The notes under the pieces: generated by a model | What the model saw: the letters and a program-made list of their open reading frames with translations, nothing else | Database searches by the model: none | What the model was told of the DNA's origin: nothing | Assembly (NCBI GenBank): GCA_903813345.2 | Contig: CAIIXF020000457.1 | Location: forward strand, 96,196 to 160,195 | Length of the DNA stretch: 64,000 bases | Direction of reading: 5' to 3' | DNA from: Owenia fusiformis | Lineage: Eukaryota > Annelida > Polychaeta > Sabellida > Oweniidae | In this document: one piece after another, positions 50,647 through 63,275 of the stretch | Layout: each line of letters begins with the position of its first letter | How positions within the stretch are numbered: the first letter of the stretch is position 1 | Translations under genes and position numbers: made by a program

Positions 50647-53616
50647 TATATTATTTTTTGTTATGTACTTAAATTCATATTATATTGTAATACAATTTAC
50701 AATTCATCAAATGAAAAAAAACATAGAAGATTGAACAAGTTAATATACAAAATGTCACATTATTATTCACATTAATCAATTCTTAATACATTTTCATACT
50801 CATTTGAAACTGCATTTACACTTGTAAGAAATAATCATTCCTTTGAAAAATACAACTTTACAACTACCATGACTATTCACATTGATCAGAGGTATAAATC
50901 TATTATGTATATATGTCACCACTTTTGGTGATGGCATAAATAAATCTTACAAGGTATATTTGTTGATGCAATGTCCATCTTTTGAATGGTCACAATTTTG
51001 TTAAACAATATTATTAATATATTTTTATAAATTATTTTTTACATTACATTATTATACTGTAATACAATTCATCAAATACAAAAAACAACATAGATGACTA
51101 AACATGTTAATACACAATTAATACACAAACACACAATTTAACATTATCATTTAAATTAATCATTTCTTAATGTGTTTTCATATTCATTTCAAACTGCATT
51201 TACTTTTGAAATATAATCAATACTTTGAAAAATATAACTTCCCAACTATCATAACCATTAACATTGATCATGGGTATATATTTATGTATATGTCACTACT
51301 TTTGGTGGTGACATAATAACATACACAAAGTACTAAGGGCTCTCAATATCGACTGAATATTTCAAACAAATTTGTCTAAAAGGGGATTTTCCAAGATAAA
51401 AATGTTGGCCATTTTGAAATTAGGCTACCTTTTGAACAGTGCCTTTTGAACCATGAGTCAGAGGAGGTTTTCTGTATTGATGCTATTAAAACAGGAATCC
51501 TATCAACAGAGGTTTTACAGACGAATGGACAGACAGTCTGACGGACGAACAGACGGACAAGTGAGTGATTGCACCATGTGATCTAGTAAAATGTAAGTTT
51601 AAGACCCAGACAGGAAGGGACAAAAAATTATGACTAAGAGTATACCATTAGTTCTCTATCCTCCTCAAATTTCATTTTGCTGGATAACAAGAGAATCACC
51701 CAATCTTGTTGATATTGCACTGCTGGATATCACACTGCTGCATTCAAACTCAAATGATGTGAGATAGATAAAATCAAGTTTTGAAGTCCATAGGCAATTC
51801 AAACATTCACAAAGCCATACTCAATTGCCACCATCTATAAAATACCATAATTCACAATGGTCATCAGGTAAAAAAACAAACTATGGCTATTCCTATTTCT
51901 CAATCATTATACCATAGCTGGAATGCATATTAAAAGATTCCAATGAGGTCCAGATCCTCATCTCAGTATACTTACCTTACGTCACTTACCTTGTACCCTT
52001 TTTTAAATGAAATATGAACTGCACATGTAAGAGACCTTTCCAATATACCCTGCCACATATTGGTACATCAAATAAGCTGTGATGATTGTTAGATTGATGA
52101 TGTCATCGTATTGACAGAAAATTTAAAACAAATTAATCTATTGGTGAACTTTACAAGATTAAAATGGTTGCCATTTTGCACAAAGGGTGAGTTTTGAACC
52201 AGCAGTTATAGGGGGTTTTCTGTATTAATGTTGAACAAAGATAACTTAAAACAGGAATCCTATTAACAGAGGTTTTAAAGACGGACGAACAGACAGACTT
52301 ATGGACGGACAGATGGAAAAGTGAGTGATTGCCAAAGCTTATCATGTGAGCTTATAAAAATGTAAGTTTGAAACCCAGAGAGCAAGGGACAAAAATTTAA
52401 GACTAAGAGTATACCATCATAAGGAAAACAAACCAAGCCGAAACTATCCCAATGTCCAACATGAAAAGAAACCGAAAGAAACACCCCCTCCCCACCATTC
52501 AAGTATTGATATCATAATCCAACACCATACTCGTAATACCAAGAGACAAATCATTTATACTGAAGTCATTACAATTAACTTTGAAGAAAAAATTAAAATG
52601 TCCAGCCAGTACTCATAACATAAAAAATAGTTGTAGATTCTAGCAGTTCCCTATATCCCCCTCAAATTTCATTTGGTGGGATAACAAGAAATCATTCAGT
52701 CTTGTTGATATCTCACTGCTGGAGTCAACAGTGTGCCTAAGAGGGTATAACAATATGTCATCACTTTCATAGGTGACATAAACAGGCTATAATACTATAA
52801 ATAAACAACTTCTGTTGGCATTAAACAAAGAATTACTTCATCTACTATACAATAAAATGGTCAGATTGAACAGTTCAAAACAAAATTTAATATGTTATTG
52901 TACATTTTCAATAATTTTTCAAATCACCTTTATACTTTTACAGCATTATTTGGAAAACAATTAAAATTTTTACTATATCTCGATGATAAAAGTTACATTT
53001 TTTCACAGATTACTATTTGTTAAATAACTTTACATTTTTATATTACATTATCATACTCTTATACATTTTACTTCATCAAATAAAAAACATAGATAACCAC
53101 AAATAATATAATATACACTATCTCACATTATTAATGATATCTCAGTCATTTTTCATACTTATTTCAAACTGTGTTTACACTTTTGGAAAAAAACATTCAA
53201 ATTACTATTTGCTATTTTACTTTACATTGCATAATCATACTGTAATACAGTTTACAATTAATCAAAGCTCAAATACAACATAGATCACCACAAATTATAA
53301 TAATAATATACACAATCGCACATCTTTATTTAAAAGATTACATTTCTTAATGTTTTTTCAAACTGCATTTTAAACTGTGATTTACACTTTGAAAAAATGA
53401 TTTTACAAGTATCATTAACTATTCAAATTGATCAGAGGTTTATATTTTTCAAACACTACAATAATATGGCATCACTTTTGGTGGTGACATGAAAAAATCT
53501 GTCAGAGTATTATAATAAGTCATAAATGAAGTAGTGCAGATTCCATTATGATCTCTCCATGAAAAAAATTAATTCATCTGATTTTTGAAAATGAATAAAC
53601 TGCTTTTATTATTATA
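50647..53616. repeat. Duplicated AT-rich repeat blocks
   Basis: No genes. Two kinds of block recur: an ATTCATCAAAT...ACATAGAT unit of a few hundred bases (50670, 51040, 52820, 53220; also 49130, 55270, 57130), and a unit with CAGAGGTTTTACAGACG, GGACGGACAGAC and AAAATGTAAGTTTAAGACCC (51380-51640, 52150-52400; also 56050-56290). 52370-52880 is nearly duplicated at 56620-57160. Confidence 0.65.
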
Positions 53617-54240
53617 CAGGGTGTCAAATAAGTCCTGTCCCCCCCCCCCCCCCCTCTACAGCCAAAACCAAAATATTTGGTACCAAGTGTGATAATTATA
53701 TCATTGGAAAGGTCTTTCAAAGTTACGTTGATTAGCATACATCCGACACATGTCAATCAATCTCACAAATTTTTACATTGTATCAATTGAGGTGACCATA
53801 GGCCTAGAAACCTGGCAATTTGGCGTATTTGGCAGGATTTTAAGAATCGGGTATGAGAAAGGTCAAATGACCAAAAGATGACTATATATGTACATGGCAA
53901 TGAATTAAACCAATTTCTGGATAGGGTTAGATGTGTAGAAAAAAGAGGTGCAAGGAAAGTGGTGAAAACCTTTTTGTAACAAGTGGAAAGTGAAAAACAT
54001 TAACTTTTTGACATATTTCTGAGGTCATATCCTTGTTATTTTGACGCAAAAAAGCTGCTTAAAGGAGGGTACATTAACTATAAAGGACATCATAAAAATA
54101 TAGGTAAATTTCATTCAAAATACTTGAGAGTCGGTGAGTTAACATAACTTTTGATGATCTTTCCAATGGTATGTCACACTAGGTACTGTCTATTAAGGTT
54201 TTAGCTGTAGCAGGGGGGACGGGACTTTTTTGACACCCTG
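53617..54240. mobile_element. Mariner-type MITE, 624 bp
   Basis: CAGGGTGTCAAATAAGTCC at the left, GGGACTTTTTTGACACCCTG at the right, flanked by TA on both sides. A run of 16 C follows the left end. No transposase. Confidence 0.7.
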
Positions 54241-54552
54241 TATATACTAGTATCTTATTGACTTATATTCAACACTGTAATGCCAGTTATTAGGATCAAT
54301 ATTCAACCATGTTACTAAAACCAGGAAGTCTTTTTTTGTCTGTCATCCATTTGAATTCTACACATCTCTACATCTTATCCAAATATGTTACTAAATAATG
54401 CAATGTAGTAGTATAATCTTTGGATTTACAAAGTTGTATGATATTTGACAAGCGTAAAAGTTGCTTTTGGAGCATTTTTCTATAGCCATTTTGTACGAGA
54501 AAATGTATAATCTTTTAATATAAAGTATGACTTGAATCGATTCCAAACTCTA

Positions 54553-55048
54553 TACTGTAAAACAGGTATTGTTAGCCAGGGGTAATTGTTAGCGATTGTT
54601 AGCGATCTCTATAGTTCTGCTAAAAATTCAATTCGCTAAAATAAACCAGGGTTAAAATAAACCGGGCGCTAAAATTTGCAAATTCCCGGGAAACTACCTG
54701 AATACTAGTATTTAATGAGCTTTTCGTTCAGTGCTCGACTTCCGGTTTGTAATTTGAAAAAGGTAAATATTTTTCAATCGTATGTTTCTTTCAATATCTG
54801 AAGGATAAATAGCCATCCATCCAGTTTGGACCAATACCATGTGTGTTAGAAGTCTTACATTTTGATCATTCCTCTGTCATGTCCGTTATTCATTCTTCTG
54901 CCATAAATGATAAAATTTCTAATGCATTTCGCTAATTTGATTTTTTAAAGATTAATCTTCATTTCGCTAAAATTTCCCGCACTTAAAACCCCCTAGAATT
55001 CAAAAATTGCTTAAATTTCCCGGTGTCAAAATTACCCGTTTTACAGTA
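54553..55048. mobile_element. MITE with TACTGTAAAAC ends
   Basis: TACTGTAAAACAGG at the left and CCCGTTTTACAGTA at the right. Interior has recurring CGCTAAAAT, TTAGCGA and TTCCCGG words. 496 bp, non-coding. Confidence 0.6.
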
Positions 55049-57500
55049 TTTGCACATTTGATGAGATAAACCATTTGTGTCATATTGTGAAATTATTTCG
55101 TTTGCAACCGATTCGGGTCATAGTGTTTTTGGGGTATTTTGTGAGTTTCAAGAGAAACCAATGGCCTTTATTGAAATATGGTGATATCTTGCTGAACTAA
55201 ATGACCCCTATCTCAGCCTATGTTTGTCCAAACTCTAAGAGTTGCACATCTTCCTTCATTATATTACTTTACAGTTTTACATTACATTCGTATACAATTT
55301 ATGATTCATCAAATATGAAAAACTACATAGATCATCACAGTTGTTAATATACAACATTTCACATTACCATTTACAATACATTAATCATTTTTCATAATAA
55401 TTGAATATCCCTTTTTGTAAATTCCAAATCCAGACTTTCAATCTTTCATCACTTACCTTGTACACTTTTTAATTGAATGTCAGAAGGAAAACAAACAAAA
55501 ACTATCCAAATTCAAAGTCCAATGTGAAAAAAAAATTACTCAGTCACTGAAATACTCACCTAACATCCTTAAACCCTTTTAAAATGAAATATGAAATGCA
55601 TACACAATTGAATAGTGGCTACAATGCACATAAAAAGGAAATATCCAAGTATGCACAATAAGGAAAGGAAATCCCATTTATCCCAAATCAATGTCAAACA
55701 GCAGAAGAGTGTCAAACATACTCAATCACCATCATCTATAAAACACCATAATTCACAATGGTCATCAGGTAAAAACTATAGCTGGTTTCGATTCCTATTT
55801 CTGAAACATAATACCTTAGCTGGGATCCAGCTTACAAGGTTCCAACAAGGTCTAGATCCTGATTCCAGTATACTCACCTTACATCACTTACCTTGTGCCC
55901 TTTTTAAATGAAATGTGAAATACATATGAAATAGACCTTTCCAATAAACCCTGCCACATATTGGTACATCGAATAAGCTATGATAATTGCTAGATTGATG
56001 GTGTCATCCTATTAACAGAAGATTTAAAACAAATTGGTCTTAAGGTGGATTTTGCAAAATAAAAATGGTGGCCATTTTGAAAATAGGCAAGCTTTTGAAC
56101 CATGATTCATAGGGTCGTTTTCTGAATTGATGTTGAATAAAAATAACTTAAAACGAAAATCCTATTGACAGACGTTTTACAGAGGGACAGACAGACAGAC
56201 AGACAGACAGACTGACAGAAGGACAAGTGAGTGATTCCAAAAGGTCAGTGAGCGAATTAAAATGTAAGTTTAAGACCCAGACAGCAAAGGAAAAAACTAA
56301 GACTAAGACTATACCATCATAAGGAAAACAAACCAAGCCAAAACTATCCCATCCAATATCCAACAGTAAAAAACAGTGCCAAACACCCCCTCCTGCCCAT
56401 TCAAATACCAAGAGACAAATCATTCTGAAGAAAAAACTTTAACTTCAAGTCAGTACTCATATACCATAACTGGGATCCACCTTAAAAGGTTCCAATGAGG
56501 TCCAGATCCTGATTTCAGTATACTCACCTTACATTGTGTACCTTTTTTAAATGAAATGTAAAATACATATGCAATAGACGGTTCCAATAAACAAACGGAT
56601 GGATAGACTGACAAAAATTAAGACTAAGAGTATACCATCATAAAGAAATCAAACCAAGCCAAACCTATCCCTTTCCAATGCCCAACATGAAAAGAAACAG
56701 TGCCAAACACCCCCTCCCCACCATAAAAGTATTGATATCATAATCCAACACCATACTAGTAATACCAAGAGAAAAAGCATTCATACTGAAGTCATTACAA
56801 TACACTTTAGAGAAAAAAATCAAAACTCCCAGCCAATACTCACAACATAAAACAAAAATAGTTGTAGATTCTAGCAGTTCTCTATATCCCCCTCAAATTT
56901 CATTTGGTGGGATAACAAGAAATCATTCAGTCTTGTTGATATCACACTAATGGAGTCAACAGTTACCTAGGAGGGTATAACAATATGTCATCACTTTTAA
57001 AGGTGACATAAATAGGCTATAATACTATTAACAACTTCTGTTGGCATAAAACAAAGAATAACTTTGGGTTTGAGTATCATTTTACAAGATGCTTTTGATC
57101 ACAGGTATACTTCTTCACAAATAAATATTTTTACATTATTTTATTGTAAAACAAATTATAATTCATCAACTATACAATAAAATGGTCAAATTGAACAGTT
57201 CAACACAACATTTAATATACCATTGTACATTTTCAATAATTTTTGATACCTTTTTACTTTTAACAGCATTATTTGGGAAACAATTACCATTTTTACTATT
57301 ACTGAATGATAAGTTACATTTTTTCAAATTACTATATGTTAAATAAGTTTACATATTTACATTACATTATCATACTGTTAAACATTTTACTTCTTCAAAT
57401 ATAAAAGACAACATAGATCACAACAAATAATTTAATATGCGCTCACATCATTATTGCTATTCTTTACAATTCTCAATGTTTATCATTCTCATTTCAAACT
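55049..57500. repeat. Second copy of the duplicated AT-rich blocks
   Basis: Same repeat units as 50647-53616; 55920-56440 parallels 52020-52440 and 56620-57160 parallels 52370-52880 at high identity. A (CAGA)n run lies at about 56186-56215. No genes. Confidence 0.65.
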
Positions 57501-58000
57501 NNNNNNNNNNNNNNNNNNNNNNNNNNNNNNNNNNNNNNNNNNNNNNNNNNNNNNNNNNNNNNNNNNNNNNNNNNNNNNNNNNNNNNNNNNNNNNNNNNNN
57601 NNNNNNNNNNNNNNNNNNNNNNNNNNNNNNNNNNNNNNNNNNNNNNNNNNNNNNNNNNNNNNNNNNNNNNNNNNNNNNNNNNNNNNNNNNNNNNNNNNNN
57701 NNNNNNNNNNNNNNNNNNNNNNNNNNNNNNNNNNNNNNNNNNNNNNNNNNNNNNNNNNNNNNNNNNNNNNNNNNNNNNNNNNNNNNNNNNNNNNNNNNNN
57801 NNNNNNNNNNNNNNNNNNNNNNNNNNNNNNNNNNNNNNNNNNNNNNNNNNNNNNNNNNNNNNNNNNNNNNNNNNNNNNNNNNNNNNNNNNNNNNNNNNNN
57901 NNNNNNNNNNNNNNNNNNNNNNNNNNNNNNNNNNNNNNNNNNNNNNNNNNNNNNNNNNNNNNNNNNNNNNNNNNNNNNNNNNNNNNNNNNNNNNNNNNNN
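57501..58000. other. Assembly gap (500 N)
   Basis: 500 N between the duplicated AT-rich blocks and the second tandem array; both flanks are repetitive. Confidence 1.
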
Positions 58001-59540
58001 TTCTGCATTTTCCGATACTGTACTAGCTATTTATCAAAATAAAAAAATGTGGCACTTGGTAAGTTGGTATATGTTGAGCATTTTTTTACAAAACTCAATT
58101 GAAATTATGCAAAATGTGTAAAGCAGGTGTGGCACTTTTGCCATGAAGCACTATGCTAACTGAACAAACACATTTTAAAGCCTACTTAAAACAGATATAT
58201 AATCTTACAGTGAAAGATAGAGTGGAAATTGGGTTAAATTTTTATCTAGGTCAAAGGTCAAGAACTAGGTCAAATCCAGTATTTGTCACTTTTCACTTTT
58301 CTCGGTCGTCCTTCAATATTTTCGATCCGTTTTTTTTCATTGTGTTCCTCATAGAAAAGTAGGATAACACATAGTCGATTTAGTTTTTTGATATCTCAAA
58401 CTGATTTCGAGATATCAGTGTCCGAAAACGAGGTCAGAAAAAAGCTCTGCCAATTCAATTTCAAGGCTACTGGTCTTATAGGAAATTTTCTCAGGATTCC
58501 GAATCTGAAAATCAAATTTTGATCCGACTACCGGTTCGGAAGTTATGGCGTTTTGAAAGTTCAAAAATCGCTAAATTTGGTGCCTATGTTATGTCAATGG
58601 ATAAAACATTTTTTGAAGTGAAAAATACGAAATATAGACTGAGTTCAGCTCCATATAATCAAAGCCTTTAAAAGAAGGGGACCTCAAAAGCAACATAGCT
58701 TCAAAATTTGGACACCAAAATACCTAGGTCAAAATCTAGGTCAAATTCAAAGTTTTTTCTTATTTTTGCGATTCTGACACTACACTTTAATTATATTCTT
58801 CGAAATTGTGTATACATGTAGCCAATAGTGTGCTAATAGCGTTAGCCTTTTGCCGTCAGAAAGTATTTTCACCCACCTTTGAGATATGGTGTCTGAAAAG
58901 TAGGTCAAAATAAAAAGTTCTCCAAATTTAACGTTTGAGTTATGAATTAAGAATAGAATTTTCTCAGAAATCCGAATCTGCAAATCAATTTCGATCCGAC
59001 TTCCGGTTCCGAGGTTATGGCGTGTCCAAAAAGTAGGTCAAAATAAAAATTCGCCAAATTTAACGTATGAGTTATGAATTAGGGGTAGAATTTTGTCAGG
59101 AATCATCCGAATCTTTAAATCAAATTTAGATCCGACTTCTGGTTCGGAAGTTATGGCGTTTTGAAATTTCGGAAAATCGATCTGATGGTATCCTGATAAA
59201 AAGTCAAGAGTAGATAAGAAAATATTGAAAAATTCATCCATCCTTCCTATCTGATCCTATCCTATCCTATCCTATCCTATCCTTCCTATCTATCCTTCCT
59301 TCGTATCCTTCCTTCCTATCCTTCCTATCCTCTCCTATCATATCCTTTCTTCCTATTCTGTTTGGTACCTTCTGTTCTATCCTATCCTTCTTTCTTATTC
59401 TATCCTATCGTTCCTTCCCATTGTATCCTATCCTACCTTCCTATTTTATCCATCCATCTTATTCTGGATGACTCGGCTTATTCTGGATGACTCGGCTTAT
59501 TTTAGATGACTGGGCTTAAAAAAGTCTAGATCTGGAGTCT

Positions 59541-59563
59541 GAAATTGAACTTCGTTCAATTTC
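59541..59563 (+). repeat. 3'-end hairpin of array monomer
   Basis: GAAATTGAAC and GTTCAATTTC pair around TTC. The same hairpin is at 60960-60982 and 63294-63315, always followed by AAGTCTAG and TTATTATT. Confidence 0.8.
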
Positions 59564-61619
59564 CAAAGTCTAGTTATTATTATTCTTTGGGAGTTTTTTC
59601 AATAACTATTAGGTATCCAGTAAGGACCATAATACCGTTTATTTAGGTTCAGTATCTAGTTGGTGGGAAATTGGGTCAAATTTTTATCTAGGTCAAAGGT
59701 CAAGAACTAGGTCAAATCCAGTACTTTGTCACTTTTTTCAATTTTCTCGGTTGTCCTTCAATATTTTTGATCCGGGTTTTTTTCATTGTGTTCCTTATAA
59801 AAAAGTAGGAAATCTAGGGTCGATTTAGTTTTTTGATATCTCAAACCGATTTCGAGATATCAGTGTCCGAAAACGAGGTCCAAAAAAAGTTCTCCGAATC
59901 GAATGTCCAGGATATAAGTCTTATAGGAAATTTTCTCAGGATTACGAATCTGAAAATGAAATTTAGATCGGACTTCCGGTTCTGAAGTTATGGCGTTTTG
60001 AAAACTCAAAAATCGCTAAATTTTGAGCCCATGTTAAGTCAATGGGAAAAAAGATTTTTTTGAAGTGAAAAATACGAAATATAGACTAAGTTCAGCTAAA
60101 TATAATGAAAGCTTTTAAAAGAATGGGACCTCAAAAGCCATCTAGCCTTAAAATTTGGACACCAAAATGCCTAGGTCAAAATCTAGGTCAAATTCAAAGT
60201 TTTTTCTTATTTTTGCGATTCTGACACTACACTTTAATTATATTCTTCGAAATTGTGTATACATGTAGCCAAGAGTGTGCTAATAGCGTTAGCCTTTTGC
60301 CGTCAGAAAGTATTTTGACCCACTTTTGAGATATGGTGTCCGAAAAGTAGGTCAAAATAAAAAGTTCTCCAAATTTAACGTTTGAGTTATGAATTAAGAA
60401 TAGAATTTTCTCAGAAATCCGAATCTGCAAACCAAATTTCGATCCGACTTCCGGTTCTGAAGTTATGGCGTGTCCAAAAAGTAGGTCAAAATAAAAATTT
60501 GCCAAATTTAATGTATGAGTTATGAATTAGGGGTAGAATTTTGTCAGGAATCCGAATCTTTAAATCAAATTTAGATCCGACTTCCGGTTCGGAAGTTATG
60601 GCGTTTCGAAATTTCGGAAAATCGATCTGATGGTATCCTGATAGAAAGTCAAGAGTAGAGAAGAAAATATTGAAAAATTCATCCATCCTTCCTATCTGAT
60701 CCTATCCTATCCTATCTTTCCTTCGTATCCTTTCCTTCCTATCCTCTCCTATCATATCCTTTCTTCCTATTCTGTTCTACCCCATCCTTCTTTCTTATTC
60801 TATCCTATCGTTCCTTCCCATTCTATCCTATCCTACCTTCCTGTTTTATCCATCCATCTTATTCTGGATGACTCAGCTTATTCTGGATGACTCAGCTTAT
60901 TTTGGATGACTCGGCTTATTTTAGATGACTGGGCTTAAAAAAGTCTGGATCTGGAGTCTGAAATTGAACTTCGTTCAATTTCCCAAGTCTAGTTATTATT
61001 AGACTCCAGATTGAAAATCTGGAGTCTATTGTTTTCGTCAGTTTTCTTATTCTTCTTCTTATTAGACTCCAGATGTCAATCTGGAGTCTATTGTTTTTGT
61101 CAGTATTCTTATTATTATTCATTATTATTCTTTATTATTCTTTATTATTTTTCTTTCCCAGTTTTCTCGATAACCATAAGGTTTCCAATAAAGATCATTA
61201 CTCAGTCAATTTATGTCCAGTATCTAGTTCCTCGGAAATTGGGTCGATTTTTTATCTAGGTCAAAGGTCAAGAACTAGGTCAAATCTTACATTTTCAACA
61301 TTCTGTCATTTATCTTCGTCGTTGTTTATCGTAACTCCTAAATCTTTTTTTCATCATGTAGCTTAGAAAAAGCCAAAACAAAGATATGACATTAGATTTT
61401 TGATTACGCTTACCGATTTTGAAATATGGCGTCCAGAAAGTAGGTCAAAATAACAAGTTCTCCAAATTTAACATCTGAGTTATGAATTAAGGGTAGCATT
61501 TACTCAGGAATCCGAATCTGCAAACCAAATTTCGATCCGACTTCCGGTTCGAAAGTTATGGCGTTTTGAAATTTCGAGAAAAATCGATCTGATGATATCC
61601 TTATAGAAAGTCAAGAGTA

Positions 61620-61960
61620 AAATATAGAAAAAATCATCCATCCTTCCTTCCTATCCTGTCTGATCATATCCTTCCTATCTATCCTTCCTTCCTATCCTTT
61701 CCTTCCTATCCTATCCTTCCTTCCTATCCTATATCCTATCCTATATCTATCCTATATCCTATCCTATATCCTATCGTATATCCTATCCAATCCTATCCTT
61801 CTTTCCTATCCTTCCTATCCTATCCTTCCTTCCTATCCTATACTATCCTAGCGTTTCTTCCTATTCTATCCTATCCTTCCTTCCTATTTTGGAAGGAAGG
61901 ATAGGATAGGATAGGAAGGAAGGATAGGATAAGAAGGATAGGAAAGAGGGATAGGACTGG
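61620..61960. repeat. Pyrimidine microsatellite that flips to purine
   Basis: About 270 bases of TATCC/TTCC on the plus strand end at TTCCTATTTT (61890) and continue as GGAAGGAAGGATAGGATAGG to about 61955. The junction is an inverted repeat able to form a long hairpin, and both halves are homopurine/homopyrimidine. Confidence 0.8.
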
Positions 61961-63275
61961 ACGACTTGGCTTATTCTGGACGACTCGGCTATATCCATCC
62001 CACCTATCCTATTCAATCCTATCCTTCTTTCCTATCCTTCCTATGTATCCTTCCTTCCTTCCTATCCCATCCTTCCTATTCTGTCCTATCTTATTCTTTC
62101 TTCGGATTCTATCATATCCTATTTTATCCTTCCTATCCTATCCTATACTATCCTATCCTTTCTTCCTATTCTGTCCTATCCTATGAATTCATCCATTCAT
62201 CCATCAATCCATCCATCCATCGGCTTATTCTAGATGACTCGGCTTATTCTGGATGACTCAGCCTATTCTGGATGACTTGGCTATTTTGGATGACTCGACT
62301 ATAATATCCATCCCACCTATCCTATCCGATCCTATCCTTCTTTCCTTTCCTTCCTATCCTATCCTTCCTTTTTATCCTATCCTACCCTTCCTATTCTGTC
62401 CTATCTTATTCTTTCTTCGGATTCTATCGTATACTATTCTATCCTTCCTATCCTATACTATCCTATCCTTCCTATTCTATCCTATCCTTTCTCCCTATTC
62501 TGTCCTATCCTTCCTATCCTATCAATCCATCCATTCATCCATCAATCCATCCATCCATCGGCTTATTATGGATGACTCGGCTTATTCTGGATGACTCAGC
62601 TTATTCTGGATGACTTGGCTTATTCTGGAATACTCGGCTATATCCATCCCACCTATCCTATCCAATCCTATCCTTCTTTCCTATCCTTCCTATCCTATCC
62701 TTCCTATTCTGTCCTATCTTATTCTTTCTTCAGATTCTATCGTATCCTATTCTATCCTTCATACCCTATACTATCCTATCCTTTCTTCCTATTCTATCCT
62801 ATCCTTACTTCCTATTCTGTCCTATCCTTCCTCCTATCAATCCATCCATTCATCCATCAGTCCAGCGATCCACCTGCTTATTCTGGATGACTCGGCTTAT
62901 GCTGGATGACTCAGCTTATTCTGGATGACTTGGCTTATTCTGGAATACTCGGCTATATCCATCCCACCTATCCTATCCAATCCTATCCTTCTTTCCTATC
63001 CTTCCTATCCTATCCTTCCTATTCTGTCCTATCTTATTCTTTCTTCAGATTCTATCGTATCCTATTCTATCCTTCATACCCTATACTATCCTATCCTTTC
63101 TTCCTATTCTATCCTATCCTTACTTCCTATTCTGTCCTATCCTTCCTCCTATCAATCCATCCATTCATCCATCAGTCCAGCGATCCACCTGCTTATTCTG
63201 GATGACTCGGCTTATGCTGGATGACTCAGCTTATTCTGGGTGACTTGGCTTATTCTGGATGACTGGGCTTAAAAA
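61960..63275 (+). repeat. Higher-order repeat of microsatellite plus minisatellite, including a 315-bp tandem duplication
   Basis: Four successive blocks of CCTATCC/TTCCT microsatellite followed by the 19-bp minisatellite (starting near 61975, 62280, 62610 and 62925). The last two are virtually identical over 315 bases (62591-62905 and 62906-63220). Long Ser/Pro/Tyr/Leu-rich frames here are artefacts of the repeat. Confidence 0.85.

Noticed and set aside
57437-58042. Long frames over the second gap on both strands
   Set aside because: Open only because N cannot form a stop codon.
61966-63224. Several 96-113-codon frames rich in Pro, Ser, Tyr and Ile
   Set aside because: They are translations of TATCC/TTCCT microsatellite and the 19-bp minisatellite, open in more than one phase, with no gene structure.
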